A stretch of DNA of 64,000 nt from an uncultured Planctomycetota bacterium (lineage in GTDB: Bacteria; Planctomycetota; UBA1135; GCA-002686595), in contig CAIYPP010000040.1 in assembly GCA_903928115.1 (NCBI GenBank), positions 62,001 to 126,000 on the forward strand, in the 5' to 3' direction. The notes below the pieces were generated by a model. It was not told the origin of the DNA and ran no database searches. It saw only the letters and a program-made list of their open reading frames with translations. Of the stretch, positions 1 through 8,447 are shown piece by piece; the stretch's first letter is position 1; each line of letters opens with the position of its first letter. The position numbers and the translations under genes are program-made.

Positions 1-1551
1 GGCCTGCTCTCGCTGCTGCCGGACTCGACGCCCACCCCGTCGCCGAACGACCCGCTCGAGGAACACCTCGCCGCCGCCGCCCACGCCTATGTCGAGCTGC
101 GCATCGCGATGGCCGTGCTCGCCGCGCTCGCAGTCCCGCTCGTCTACGCGCTCGCCCGCCGCTTCCTCCCGCCCGCTGGCTCGCTGCTGGCCGCGGCGCT
201 CTTTGCCGCGAGCTTTCTGATGCAGTTCTTCGCGCAGCAGGCACGACCGCACGCCGGTGCGTCGACCGTGTTCCTGCTCTCCGTGCTCGCTTCGATGCAC
301 TTCGCGCGCTCACCCAGCTGGCGCAGCGGCGCGCTCGCCGCCGCGAGCGTCGCCATCGGCATCGGCACGCTGCAGAGCGGACTCGCGCTCCTCGCGCCGT
401 TCTCCGTCGCGTGGCTCTTCGCGACGCTGCGACACGTTCACCTGAGCGCGCGCTTGCTCTCGTGGCGGGTGTGGGGCCTGCCGCTCGTGCTCGCGGCGCT
501 TGCCGCCGCGTCCTTCGCCGTCTTCTATCCGTACCTCTACTTCGAGGGGAAAGAGGCGGCGTACGGCGACCCGCAGCTCGTCGGAACACGACTCATCTGG
601 GGCGACCACACGCTCGACCTGCACGACTGGAAAGGCCTTGGGTTCCTCACGCTCGGCCGCACGCTCGTCTACTACGAGCCGGGCCTGCTCGCGCTGCTCG
701 TCCTCGCGCTCGGCGCGTGGATCGCGCGCAAGCTCGACATCTATCGGCCGTGGGAGCGCTGGAGCGACTTCTGGGTCGCCGCCGGTTTCGCGCTGCCCTA
801 CCTCGTGGTGACGGGCCTCTTCCGCAACACGTTCGAGCGCTTCCTCATCCCGCTCCTGCCGTACCTCGCCGTCCTCGGCGCGTGGGGCGTGTGCTTCTGG
901 TGGGAGCGCGGCGGCAAGCTCGCACGCGGCGCGCTCGCAACCCTCGCGTTCTCGGCGCTCGCGCTGCCGAGCGTTGCGTCGCTGCGCCTCGCGCGGCTCC
1001 GCTCGCAAGACGACACGGTGGAGCGCACTGCGCACTGGCTCGCCGCTCAGCCCGACGGCGCGAGCACGCCGATCTACATCACGCCGTTCTTCGATCTCCC
1101 GCTCGCGCGCACGCAAGACAGCCTGCAACCCGCCGACAAGCGCCCCGCCGCGATCCTCTCGCGTTGGTCGATCTGGCAAAAGCGCGTCGGTGCGGCGTCG
1201 CTCCCCGAGCCGAAGTTCGACCTGCGCTACTTGGTGCCGCGACCCGACCTCGGCTTCGGCGTCGCGAGGATGAAGAGCGAGGCCGCGAGCTACGTGCAGG
1301 CGCTCGGCCCCGGGTACTTCGTGCTCGACATGTCGCGCCAGCCTGCGCAGCCCGTGCTCGATCGCCTTCGCCACGAGGTGCGCGCACGCGGAGAGCTCGT
1401 CTTCCGCAGCGCGCCCGACGCCTCGGATCCGCAGTCGGAGTGGGGCTTCCCCTTCGAAGACGAGCTGCTCCCGGGCTGGCCCAACGTGCTCGCGCGCACG
1501 TTGCGCGTCGACGCTGTCGGGCCTGTGATCGAGGTCTACCGCTTGCGCTGA
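1..1551 (+). CDS. Membrane glycosyltransferase, GT39/ArnT-like (5' end outside window)
   Basis: The reading frame is open from base 1, so the start lies upstream; the first ATG inside is at 109. At least 516 residues are present. The N-terminal two thirds are a series of hydrophobic segments with a short loop reading QQARPHA, the sort of motif seen after an early membrane helix in dolichyl-phosphate-mannose and ArnT-like (GT-C fold) transferases. The last ~150 residues are soluble and probably periplasmic. By family it would move a sugar from a lipid-phosphate carrier onto a lipid or protein at the outer face of the inner membrane; donor and acceptor cannot be told. Its end overlaps the end of the convergent methyltransferase gene by 16 bases. 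The GT-C class is fairly sure, the exact family is not. Confidence 0.7.
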   Translation, partial: GLLSLLPDSTPTPSPNDPLEEHLAAAAHAYVELRIAMAVLAALAVPLVYALARRFLPPAGSLLAAALFAASFLMQFFAQQARPHAGASTVFLLSVLASMHFARSPSWRSGALAAASVAIGIGTLQSGLALLAPFSVAWLFATLRHVHLSARLLSWRVWGLPLVLAALAAASFAVFYPYLYFEGKEAAYGDPQLVGTRLIWGDHTLDLHDWKGLGFLTLGRTLVYYEPGLLALLVLALGAWIARKLDIYRPWERWSDFWVAAGFALPYLVVTGLFRNTFERFLIPLLPYLAVLGAWGVCFWWERGGKLARGALATLAFSALALPSVASLRLARLRSQDDTVERTAHWLAAQPDGASTPIYITPFFDLPLARTQDSLQPADKRPAAILSRWSIWQKRVGAASLPEPKFDLRYLVPRPDLGFGVARMKSEAASYVQALGPGYFVLDMSRQPAQPVLDRLRHEVRARGELVFRSAPDASDPQSEWGFPFEDELLPGWPNVLARTLRVDAVGPVIEVYRLR

Positions 1552-2465
1552 ACGCAGCGGATCGCGTACTCGACCACCTCGGGATGCTCGAGCTCGCGCG
1601 TGATCACGTCCCCGCGCTGAACTTCGTCGAGGTACTCCTGCATGCTGCCCAAGAGCGGCAGCTTGAAGGGCCGCGACAGCCGCGCGGGGTAGTGGCCGAA
1701 GATCGACTTGTAGAGGAACGAGAGCAGCGCGGGCGGGAGCCACAGCTCGGCCAGCCGATTTCCCCGCGCCGAACCGAGCGCGGAGATCTCGCACTCGAAG
1801 CCCTGCGCTTCGAGGAGGTGCTGCCAGACCCACGCGGGGTAGAGGTGGTGATGTTGGTAGAAGCCGTCCCACATGCCGCCGTAGGTACCCGACACGCGGT
1901 GGCCGAGCTTGCCCAGCAGGCGTTTCACCACGAACGTGTCGCTCCAGCGTGGCGCGGGCACGAAGAGCCACAGCTCGCCGTCCGGCGCCATGTAGCGGCG
2001 AATGTTGGAGAGCGCGTCCTCGAGGCGCGGCACGTGCTCGAGCGAGCAGTTCGCGATCACCGTGCGGAAGGCGCCGATGCGCTCGTCGAGCGCGCGCGCG
2101 CGGCCGCTGCCGGAGATGTCGAAGTTGAGCACCTCGCCGCCGAGCGACGAGAGCCGCAGCGACGCAAGCCGCAGCTCCGAGTCGCTGATGTCGACACCGA
2201 CGAGGCCCTGCACGCCGCTCGAGCGGCCCGAGGCGAGGTCGCGCGTCAGCACTTCCCAGAACAGGCCATCGCCGCAGCCGACGTCGAGCAGCGGCGTACG
2301 CAGCGTGCCTCGTTCGGCGAGGACGCGCATGCGCAGGATCTCGCGCACCGCGAGCGACACGGGCAGATAGTGCAGCAACGCACGGAACGTCTCGCGCGCG
2401 TCCTGCTTGCAGAACGCGACGTTGAGGCTGCCCGGGCTGCTCGAGGGGGCTTGGGAGGTGCTCAC
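1536..2465 (-). CDS. SAM-dependent class I methyltransferase
   Basis: This 309-residue protein has the glycine-rich SAM-binding motif LLDVGCGDG at about residues 59-67. The acidic motif that follows (GVDISDSE) and a later NCSLEHVPRLEDAL / PDGELWLFVP segment (about 139-170) are typical of the Methyltransf_11 and UbiE-like groups. The GTG start at 2465 was chosen because it leaves a normal-length N-terminus; the frame stays open further upstream but that part is arginine/alanine-rich shadow sequence. The substrate is unknown. Lying tail to tail with a membrane glycosyltransferase gene, it could act on a surface sugar or lipid, but that is only context. No signal peptide or membrane segment is seen, so it should be cytoplasmic. 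Confidence 0.8.
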   Translation of the reverse strand: MSTSQAPSSSPGSLNVAFCKQDARETFRALLHYLPVSLAVREILRMRVLAERGTLRTPLLDVGCGDGLFWEVLTRDLASGRSSGVQGLVGVDISDSELRLASLRLSSLGGEVLNFDISGSGRARALDERIGAFRTVIANCSLEHVPRLEDALSNIRRYMAPDGELWLFVPAPRWSDTFVVKRLLGKLGHRVSGTYGGMWDGFYQHHHLYPAWVWQHLLEAQGFECEISALGSARGNRLAELWLPPALLSFLYKSIFGHYPARLSRPFKLPLLGSMQEYLDEVQRGDVITRELEHPEVVEYAIRCVQRKR

Positions 2466-2551
2466 GGCGCGCCGAAGACTAGCACGCTGCGGCGGCAAGC
2501 CGCGCCATCCCTCCTCGCCCGCGCGCGCGGTGCGAAAGAAGTTCCCTGAAA

Positions 2552-3688
2552 CTAGCGGTTTCCAAATGCGCGCGGCCGTCCGCCCTCGCGCTCGATCGGT
2601 GGCCTTCCGCTGGGCCCACGCCGCACCTTGGGCAGCTCGAGCTGCGGCAGCGCGACGTGCAGCGCCTCGAAGAACTCGCGTCCTTGGAGAGCACGAAGCT
2701 CCGCGAGCCGCTCCTGCGCGACGAGCGAAGGCTCCGCCTCCAACACACCGAGCACCCGCGCGCGCAGTCGCGAGCCGATGATCTCCATCCGAGTCTCCAC
2801 TTCGGCGTTGACGAGCTCGACGAACCACTCGGGCTCAGGCTTCAGAGCGCCGAGCACGCGGCGCTCCGCATCGCTCAGCAGCTTGCGCTCGCCCTCGCGC
2901 CGCTCGTCGCCGCGCGCGTCACGGCGTCCGTCGTCGCCCTTCTCGCCCCGCTCGCCCTTCTCGCGACCATGGTGCTCGTGCTGATGACGCGCTCGATGGA
3001 ACCGCTCCCACAGCTCGGACTGCGGTAGCGACTTCCACTGCTCCCATTCGTTCGCGCTCATGTACGAGGGCAGTCCCTCGCGCTCGACGCGCTCGCGGAA
3101 GCGCCGCACTTCGAACTCCACCAACGTGCGGGCGAGCTCCTCGGGTGTGGCGCTGCGCAGGCTCGCCGCAGCTTCCGCCGTGAGCGCATCCTCACCCACG
3201 AGTCGCTCCACGCGCTCCAGCGCCTTGGCGTGGACGCGCGCGCGGAACTCCTCGACGAGCCGCGCGCGCTCCGCGGGCTCGGCGCTCTCCAAGCGCTCGC
3301 GCCAGTGCGAAGGCAAGCGCTCCAGAAGCTCGCGCCCGCGCTCCTGAATCTGCTGCGAGGCCACGCCCACGCGCACCTCCGCCTGCTGCTCGGGACGCAG
3401 GCGCGCGAATTCGCTGCGTGCCTTGTCGCTCAGGCACTCGTGCGCCGAGCGGCGCATCGGCTCCAGCTTGTCGAAGCGCTCGCGCAGTCGCGCGCGCTCC
3501 GCCTCCGGGAGCGACTTCCAGCGCTCGAAGCGCTCGGTGAGCTCAGCTCGCCGCTGCGGCGAGAGTTCATTCCAGCGCGCACGCGCGCGCTCGAGCTCGC
3601 GCTGCGACTCGCCTTGGGCAGCGACAACGCCGAGTGCGCCCAGCATGAGGCACGCGAGCACGAGCACGACGCGGTAGTGGGCGCGCAT
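2552..3688 (-). CDS. Secreted charged helical protein, DUF3106-like, of the sigma/anti-sigma operon
   Basis: A 378-residue protein with a clear signal peptide (residues 1-24, ending GVVAA). The rest is almost entirely charged helix rich in Arg, Glu and Leu. The first part has short repeats such as WNELSPQRRAEL and RWKSLPEAERARL, the W-x-x-L-x-P-x-x-R pattern of DUF3106 proteins and of periplasmic CpxP/Spy-like sensors. A His/Glu/Lys/Gly-rich low-complexity stretch (HQHEHHGREKGERG) interrupts the helix past the middle. The gene starts 2 bases after the anti-sigma gene ends, so it is the third gene of the ECF sigma operon. It may be a periplasmic sensor or effector of that stress system; this is inferred from position and composition, not from a recognised domain. 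Confidence 0.7.
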   Translation of the reverse strand: MRAHYRVVLVLACLMLGALGVVAAQGESQRELERARARWNELSPQRRAELTERFERWKSLPEAERARLRERFDKLEPMRRSAHECLSDKARSEFARLRPEQQAEVRVGVASQQIQERGRELLERLPSHWRERLESAEPAERARLVEEFRARVHAKALERVERLVGEDALTAEAAASLRSATPEELARTLVEFEVRRFRERVEREGLPSYMSANEWEQWKSLPQSELWERFHRARHQHEHHGREKGERGEKGDDGRRDARGDERREGERKLLSDAERRVLGALKPEPEWFVELVNAEVETRMEIIGSRLRARVLGVLEAEPSLVAQERLAELRALQGREFFEALHVALPQLELPKVRRGPSGRPPIEREGGRPRAFGNR

Positions 3689-3690
3689 GG

Positions 3691-4494
3691 CTAGCCGTTC
3701 CTCCGCTCAGGGGCCGTGTCCGTGCGCGGCTCGTCGCCGAGCTCGTCCGCGACGTCGAGGAGTAGCGCGTCGAAGGCGTCGAGCGCGAGCACGTCCGCCT
3801 CGACCGAGTCTTCGACGACGAGATCCCAGGACTCGAGTAGGTCGAGCGACGCGAGTAGATCCGCCGGCGGCTCGTCGAGCACGCGCTCGCGCGGCGCCAC
3901 GGCGGGAGCGCGCGGCGTCGGACCCGAGGCCAGTTCCGGCGCGACGTTCTCGTCCACGGCAACTCCGCGCGTCAGCAGCCACGCGCCGACGCCGAGGGCA
4001 AGCAGCGCGGCCGCCGCCAGCGCGAGGCGCGGCTGCGAGGCGCGCCGCGGACGACGCGCGAACGCCAGCCGCTCGAGCGTTCGCCGCGGGAGTTCCTCGG
4101 GCACTTCCGGCTCGGGCAAGCGCGCAAGCACGCGGTCGAGCTCCGCTTCGCCGCGCTGGGCCGTGCGCGCACCGTCGAGGCGCGAGAGCATCCGCGCCGC
4201 GAGCGCCTTGGGCACCGCAACTTCGTCGCCACGCTCCAACACGGAGTCGAGCGTCGACTCGCCACGCACGGGCTCGAGCCGCGCGAGCAGCCGTCCCGCG
4301 AGCTCCGCCGGCAGCTGCGGCTCGGGCAACGACGCGAGCAAGTGCTCCAGCGCCTCTTCGGCCTCGATCAGCGCGCGACAGTCGGCGCACGCGGTGAGGT
4401 GTTCGTGCCACGCGAGCTCGCCGAACGATGCGCTCGAGGCGCGGCCGGCGAGCAGGCTCGCGAGGCGTGTGCGGAATTGGCGGCAGGCGTTCAC
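3691..4494 (-). CDS. Anti-sigma factor with zinc-binding (ZAS-like) N-terminus
   Basis: This 267-residue membrane protein carries the H-x3-C-x2-C zinc motif (HLTACADC, about residues 32-39) of ZAS-type anti-sigma factors near its N-terminus. A single membrane helix lies near residues 156-175 (RLALAAAALLALGVGAWLL), followed by an acidic periplasmic tail. Between them sit three copies of a ~29-residue helical unit with the core LPEPxxPxELxxRxLxRL (about 49-77, 82-110 and 118-146; the second has lost LPEP). Its ATG overlaps the TGA of the sigma gene (ATGA), which implies translational coupling. It should bind and hold the ECF sigma factor encoded just upstream at the inner face of the membrane. 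What signal releases it is unknown. Confidence 0.85.
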   Translation of the reverse strand: MNACRQFRTRLASLLAGRASSASFGELAWHEHLTACADCRALIEAEEALEHLLASLPEPQLPAELAGRLLARLEPVRGESTLDSVLERGDEVAVPKALAARMLSRLDGARTAQRGEAELDRVLARLPEPEVPEELPRRTLERLAFARRPRRASQPRLALAAAALLALGVGAWLLTRGVAVDENVAPELASGPTPRAPAVAPRERVLDEPPADLLASLDLLESWDLVVEDSVEADVLALDAFDALLLDVADELGDEPRTDTAPERRNG

Positions 4495-5087
4495 GGAAGC
4501 TCCTGCTGCAGGAACGGCGCCAAGCGGACGCGCAGGTTCTCTCGCGCGCGGTGGACGAGCGACTTGATCGCCTTCTCGCTCGAGCGCAGCACCACCGCGA
4601 TCTCCGCGTAGGGGAGCTCGTCGTACTTCGCGAGCACGAGCGCCATGCGCTGCGCCTCGGGCAGCGACGCGATCGCCGCGCGCACCGCGCTCACGACGTC
4701 ACCGCGCTCCAACGTCTCCGACGGCAACTCGACCCGCGTGTCCCCCACCTCGCTCCAAAGCGGTTCGCCGTCGTCGCTCGTGCCGTCGTCGAGCGATGCC
4801 TCGTCCGCCCCGCGCTGCGTGCGGTTGACCGCGATGTTGAACGCGATGCGATACAGCCACGTCGAGTAGCGCGCCGTCGGTTGGTACCGCTCCCGCGCGC
4901 GGATCACGCGCAAGAACACGTCCTGCACCAAGTCCTCGCGCTCGGGGACCGGCCCGAGGAAGCGCGTGAAGAGCGCATACAGCTGCCCCGAGTACGCCTC
5001 GACGATGCGGTCGAACGCCGCCTCGTCGCCACGCTGGTACTCCAGCATCCAGCGCACACCCGGATCGTCTCGGAAGGCTTGGCTCAC
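4491..5087 (-). CDS. ECF RNA polymerase sigma factor
   Basis: Sigma region 2 is plain: EREDLVQDVFLRVIRARERY is followed by YSTWLYRIAFNIAVNR. Region 4 is a helix-turn-helix reading LPYAEIAVVLRSSEKAIKSL. The two are joined by a short acidic linker, and there are no regions 1 or 3, as in group 4 (ECF) factors. I place the start at the GTG at 5087 (198 residues), with GGAGG 13 bases upstream. A start at 5186 would add 33 basic residues with no domain match. It is first in an operon with its anti-sigma (ATGA overlap) and a secreted helical protein. ECF factors usually activate their own operon, but I could not pick out a promoter motif with confidence. Confidence 0.9.
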   Translation of the reverse strand: MSQAFRDDPGVRWMLEYQRGDEAAFDRIVEAYSGQLYALFTRFLGPVPEREDLVQDVFLRVIRARERYQPTARYSTWLYRIAFNIAVNRTQRGADEASLDDGTSDDGEPLWSEVGDTRVELPSETLERGDVVSAVRAAIASLPEAQRMALVLAKYDELPYAEIAVVLRSSEKAIKSLVHRARENLRVRLAPFLQQELP

Positions 5088-5253
5088 GGTTCCCAACGAT
5101 CCTCCAACCCCGCCCTTCCGTCGAGGTGACGCTCGCTTCCAAAGCCGCATGGGGCGTCCGGTCGGGTCACCTAGGTGCCCGCTCACGCCGAGCGGATGGG
5201 GCGATATAAGTTGATCTTTGACAGATATTTAGGCCTGATGTTGGAAATCGCCC

Positions 5254-6528
5254 GTGCAATGGGCGATAATGGACCGCACAATGGGCGACCCGCAGGCACT
5301 GCATCGGCAGCTCTCGCTGCGAATGAACGAGGCCCTCGGCCGGGCTCCGGTGGTGATCGTCTGCGGGGCTCGTCAGGTCGGCAAATCCACGCTCGTGCAG
5401 GGGTTCGAGGGCGCCGCTGGGCGCCACTACCTCACGCTCGACCACCTGCCGACGCTCGCGCGGGCTCGAGGGGCGCCAGAAACGCTCGTGCTCGAAGAGC
5501 CGCGGCTGACGATCGACGAAGTTCAGCGAGCGCCGGATCTGCTGCTCGCCGTCAAGTACGTCGTCGACCGCGAGAAGCGGCCCGGGCAGTTTCTCCTCAC
5601 GGGGTCCGCGAACCTGCTGCTCACGCGCACGAGTGGCGAGTCGCTCGCGGGGAGAGCGCAGTACCTCACGTTGCGGCCGATGACGGCGCGCGAGGCGGAT
5701 CGGCGCCCGCTCACGAATGTGTGGAGCGCGTTGCTCGATGCGACGGACGCCGAGGACGCGCTTGCGCGGCTCGAGCCCGCGCTCGAACTCGACTGGCGCG
5801 AACGCGCCCTTCGCGGCGGGTTTCCACCTGCGGCACTGGCCTCGTCGACGACGGAACGCACGCAATGGCTCGAGGACTACGCGGCGACCTACCTGCGCCG
5901 CGACCTCCGCGAACTCGCGCGCATCGACGACCTTCCGGGTTTCGGTCGGTTGATGCAACTCGCAGCGCTGCGAACGGGCGGGCTACTGAACCAAACGGAC
6001 CTCGCCCGCGACGCCGCCCTCGCACGTTCGACGACGCAACGCTGGCTGAGCCTGCTCGAGGCCACCTATCTCGCCACGTTGGTCCCCGCGTTCTTCGAGT
6101 CGCGCTCGCGCCGGCTGATCGCGTCCCCCAAGCTCTATCCCGGCGATACCGGACTCGCGCTGCATCTGTGTGGCGTGTCGACAGTCGAGGAGCTCGATCG
6201 CCTCCCGCGGCCCGGTGCATGGCTCGAGGCTTGGCTCTTGAACGAGCTGCTCGTCTCGCTCGAGAACCGCACGCCCCGACCCGTGCTCCACCACTTCCGC
6301 ACCGAGACGGGCCTCGAGATCGACTTCGTGCTCGAGGCGGGACGGCGCCGCCTGCCGATCGAGGTCAAGTCCTCGCCTTCCGCGCGCCCCGAGGACGCCA
6401 AGGTGCTCGAGCAGTTCTGCGCGGAACACGGCGAACGAGCCCCCTTCGGCCTCGTGATCCACACCGGCAAGGACGCCCACCGGCTCACGGCCCACACCCT
6501 CGCGGTTCCGCTCGGCGCCGTGGTCTGA
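5254..6528 (+). CDS. AAA+ ATPase with C-terminal DUF4143 (PD-(D/E)xK-like) domain
   Basis: The protein is about 424 residues. A Walker A motif (CGARQVGKST) lies near residue 35 and a Walker B-like LTIDEVQRAPDLL near 90. A sensor-like FLLTGSANLLL comes next, then a winged-helix-like linker, and then the DUF4143 domain with ETGLEIDFVLE and LPIEVKSS, the acidic/lysine pattern of restriction-nuclease-like folds. These ATPases are common, patchy and often found in accessory gene pools; their role is not firmly known. The start is uncertain: GTG 5254 has GGAAA upstream, while ATG 5269 and ATG 5281 are in frame. The upstream 70 bases are AT-rich for this chromosome. The next gene, yaeQ, follows after 71 bases. 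Confidence 0.85.
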   Translation: MQWAIMDRTMGDPQALHRQLSLRMNEALGRAPVVIVCGARQVGKSTLVQGFEGAAGRHYLTLDHLPTLARARGAPETLVLEEPRLTIDEVQRAPDLLLAVKYVVDREKRPGQFLLTGSANLLLTRTSGESLAGRAQYLTLRPMTAREADRRPLTNVWSALLDATDAEDALARLEPALELDWRERALRGGFPPAALASSTTERTQWLEDYAATYLRRDLRELARIDDLPGFGRLMQLAALRTGGLLNQTDLARDAALARSTTQRWLSLLEATYLATLVPAFFESRSRRLIASPKLYPGDTGLALHLCGVSTVEELDRLPRPGAWLEAWLLNELLVSLENRTPRPVLHHFRTETGLEIDFVLEAGRRRLPIEVKSSPSARPEDAKVLEQFCAEHGERAPFGLVIHTGKDAHRLTAHTLAVPLGAVV

Positions 6529-6599
6529 CCCCGAAAGGGTGCCGCTTCGGAGGGTCGGACGCCCCATCGCGGCCGCCTTGCCCTATCCTCCGACGCCCC

Positions 6600-7148
6600 A
6601 TGGGCCTCGGCGCCACCCTCTACCGCTTCGAGATCTCCCTCTCCGACGCCGACCGCGGCGTGTACGAGAACCTCGAGCTGCGTGTCGCCCGCCACCCCTC
6701 CGAGAGCGCCGCCTTCCTGCTCGTCCGCGTGCTGGCCTACTGCCTCGAGTACGCCGAAGGCATCTCCTTCTCCAAGGGCGGCATCAGCGACACCGACGAG
6801 CCCGCCCTGTCGATCCACGACCTGACCGGTCGCCGCACGGCCTGGATCGAAGTCGGCGCCCCCTCCGCCGACCGCCTGCACAAGGCCTCCAAGTCCTGCC
6901 CCCGCGTCGCCCTCTACACCGACCGCACCCTCGACCTCCTCCGCACCCCCCTCGCCGGCGAGCGCATCCACCGCGCCACCGAGCTTCTCGTCACCCCCTT
7001 CCCCCAGCCCTTCCTGCGCGCCCTCGAGTCCAAGCTCGACCGCACCACCCGCTGGGACCTCTCCATCTCCGACGCCCACCTCTACGTCACCTCCGCCAAC
7101 GAGTCCTTCGACACCCCCATCACCCGCACGCCGCTCTTCGACGCCTGA
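6600..7148 (+). CDS. yaeQ: YaeQ family protein
   Basis: The 182-residue product matches YaeQ in length and in its signature segments: LYRFEISLSDADRGVYE at the start, then RHPSESAAFLLVRVLAYCL, KGGISDTDEPAL, WIEVGAPSADRLHKASK, and near the end WDLSISDAHLYV. YaeQ has a PD-(D/E)xK nuclease-like fold. The E. coli protein was noted for suppressing loss of the transcription factor RfaH, but its biochemical role is unsettled. It is soluble and cytoplasmic. Its coding strand is extremely C-rich in third positions, in line with this chromosome. It ends 4 bases before the end of the convergent signal peptidase gene. Confidence 0.9.
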   Translation: MGLGATLYRFEISLSDADRGVYENLELRVARHPSESAAFLLVRVLAYCLEYAEGISFSKGGISDTDEPALSIHDLTGRRTAWIEVGAPSADRLHKASKSCPRVALYTDRTLDLLRTPLAGERIHRATELLVTPFPQPFLRALESKLDRTTRWDLSISDAHLYVTSANESFDTPITRTPLFDA

Positions 7149-7152
7149 CCGC

Positions 7153-8349
7153 TCAGAGGTCGCGGGCGCGGGAGCGGGGCCAGAGGATGGAGCGAGGGGT
7201 GCCGATGAGGGAGTCGAGGGGGATGGGGCCCCACTCGCGGCTGTCGCGGGATTCGGCGGAGTTGTCGCCGAGGACGAAGAGCTCGTCGGGGCCGAGGACT
7301 TCGGGTTCGGAGGTGGCGAAGCGGCCGAGGTTGAACCAAGTGGTGTCGCGTTCGACCTGCACGCGGCGGAGCTCGAGGTCGAGGTCATCGCCGCCGAACT
7401 CGATGCGGGGCAGGGCGTGGATCATGCCGCCGTCGGGCGTGCGCTGAGTGGGCGAGTTGCGCGTGTAGCGGTGGCGCAGGGCGCCGGTGCGCGGGCCGAG
7501 GTCGAGATCGAGGGCGAGGTCGTTGTCGCGATTGGAGAAGCGCACGCGCAGCCAGTCGCGCGGGTCGTACTCGAACTCGCTGACGCCGAGCACCTCGGGT
7601 GCGGTGTCGCCGCCGGACGAGCGCGTCGCGCGCAGGAGCCGCGCGCGCAGGCGACCTTCCGAGCCCCGCGAGAGCTCGGCCCAAAAGAGATCGCCTTCCT
7701 CGGAGAGGCGCAGGATCAGCGTGCCGAACGACTCGGCGAGGCGCACGTCGAGCTCGAGCGCCGCGTCGTTGACGGGGTTGCGGCCCTCGACGCGGCGGCC
7801 GTCGGGGAGCAGGTGGTCATCCTGAAGGCGGGGACGCAGGCGCGCGAACACGCCGCGCGCGCCGCGGCCGTCGACGCGCCACACGCCGTCGCGCTCGCTC
7901 CAGCGTGGACGGTCGAAGTGGAACAGATCCCCGAGCGCGTGCAGCTCGGTGTCGAAGATCGGCACCCACGGCGCGCGACGTGCGTCCTCGTCGAGCAGGC
8001 TTCCACCGACGTACAGATCGCCGCCGGAGAGCTGGATCGACTCGCCGGGAAGTCCGATGACACGCTTCACCAGCGGTGCGCGCTCGCCGGGGCGCTCGAG
8101 CACGACGAGGTCGAAGCGCCTGAGCGCGGGGCGGCGCTCGTAGCGCACGAAGACGCGATCGCCGCCCTCGGGGTCGCCGTGCAGCACGGGCTCCATCGAG
8201 CCGCTGTCGACGAGGAAGAGGTCGCCGACGAAGGCGCGCAGGCCGAGAACGACGAGCGCGGGGAGTCCGAGCAGGGCCACGAGCGCCCAGCGCCAGCGCG
8301 TCGACCTCAGCACGGTCGACTCACGGGGCCGGAGGGGGCGAGGGGGCAC
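7153..8349 (-). CDS. lepB: Signal peptidase I with a large beta-rich insertion
   Basis: One N-terminal membrane helix (about residues 21-41) is followed by box B, VDSGSMEPVL, with the nucleophile Ser51. Box D, PLVKRVIGLPGE, carries the general base Lys95, and near the C-terminus box E reads LGDNSAESRDSREWG. The Ser-Lys dyad of family S26 is therefore intact and the enzyme should cut Sec signal peptides at the periplasmic face. At 398 residues it is longer than usual. About 200 residues between boxes D and E form a strand-rich stretch (ELDVRLAESFGTLILRLSEE and similar) that looks like a concanavalin-type beta-sandwich. The start is a GTG; a shorter form starting nearer the membrane helix is possible. 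It is divergent from the exonuclease gene. Confidence 0.92.
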   Translation of the reverse strand: MPPRPLRPRESTVLRSTRWRWALVALLGLPALVVLGLRAFVGDLFLVDSGSMEPVLHGDPEGGDRVFVRYERRPALRRFDLVVLERPGERAPLVKRVIGLPGESIQLSGGDLYVGGSLLDEDARRAPWVPIFDTELHALGDLFHFDRPRWSERDGVWRVDGRGARGVFARLRPRLQDDHLLPDGRRVEGRNPVNDAALELDVRLAESFGTLILRLSEEGDLFWAELSRGSEGRLRARLLRATRSSGGDTAPEVLGVSEFEYDPRDWLRVRFSNRDNDLALDLDLGPRTGALRHRYTRNSPTQRTPDGGMIHALPRIEFGGDDLDLELRRVQVERDTTWFNLGRFATSEPEVLGPDELFVLGDNSAESRDSREWGPIPLDSLIGTPRSILWPRSRARDL

Positions 8350-8447
8350 GGCGGCATGGCGGCGGAGGATACGGAGCGGGCGCGGATGGGGTGAGCGGCA
8401 GGTCCGCGGGGGCGGACGGCTTGGTAGCCTCGGGCGGCGAGGACGCC

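Noticed and set aside
310-1971. Long open frames on the opposite strand of the first genes and throughout the window
   Set aside because: They are Arg/Ala-rich shadows of real genes caused by high GC and have no domain signal.
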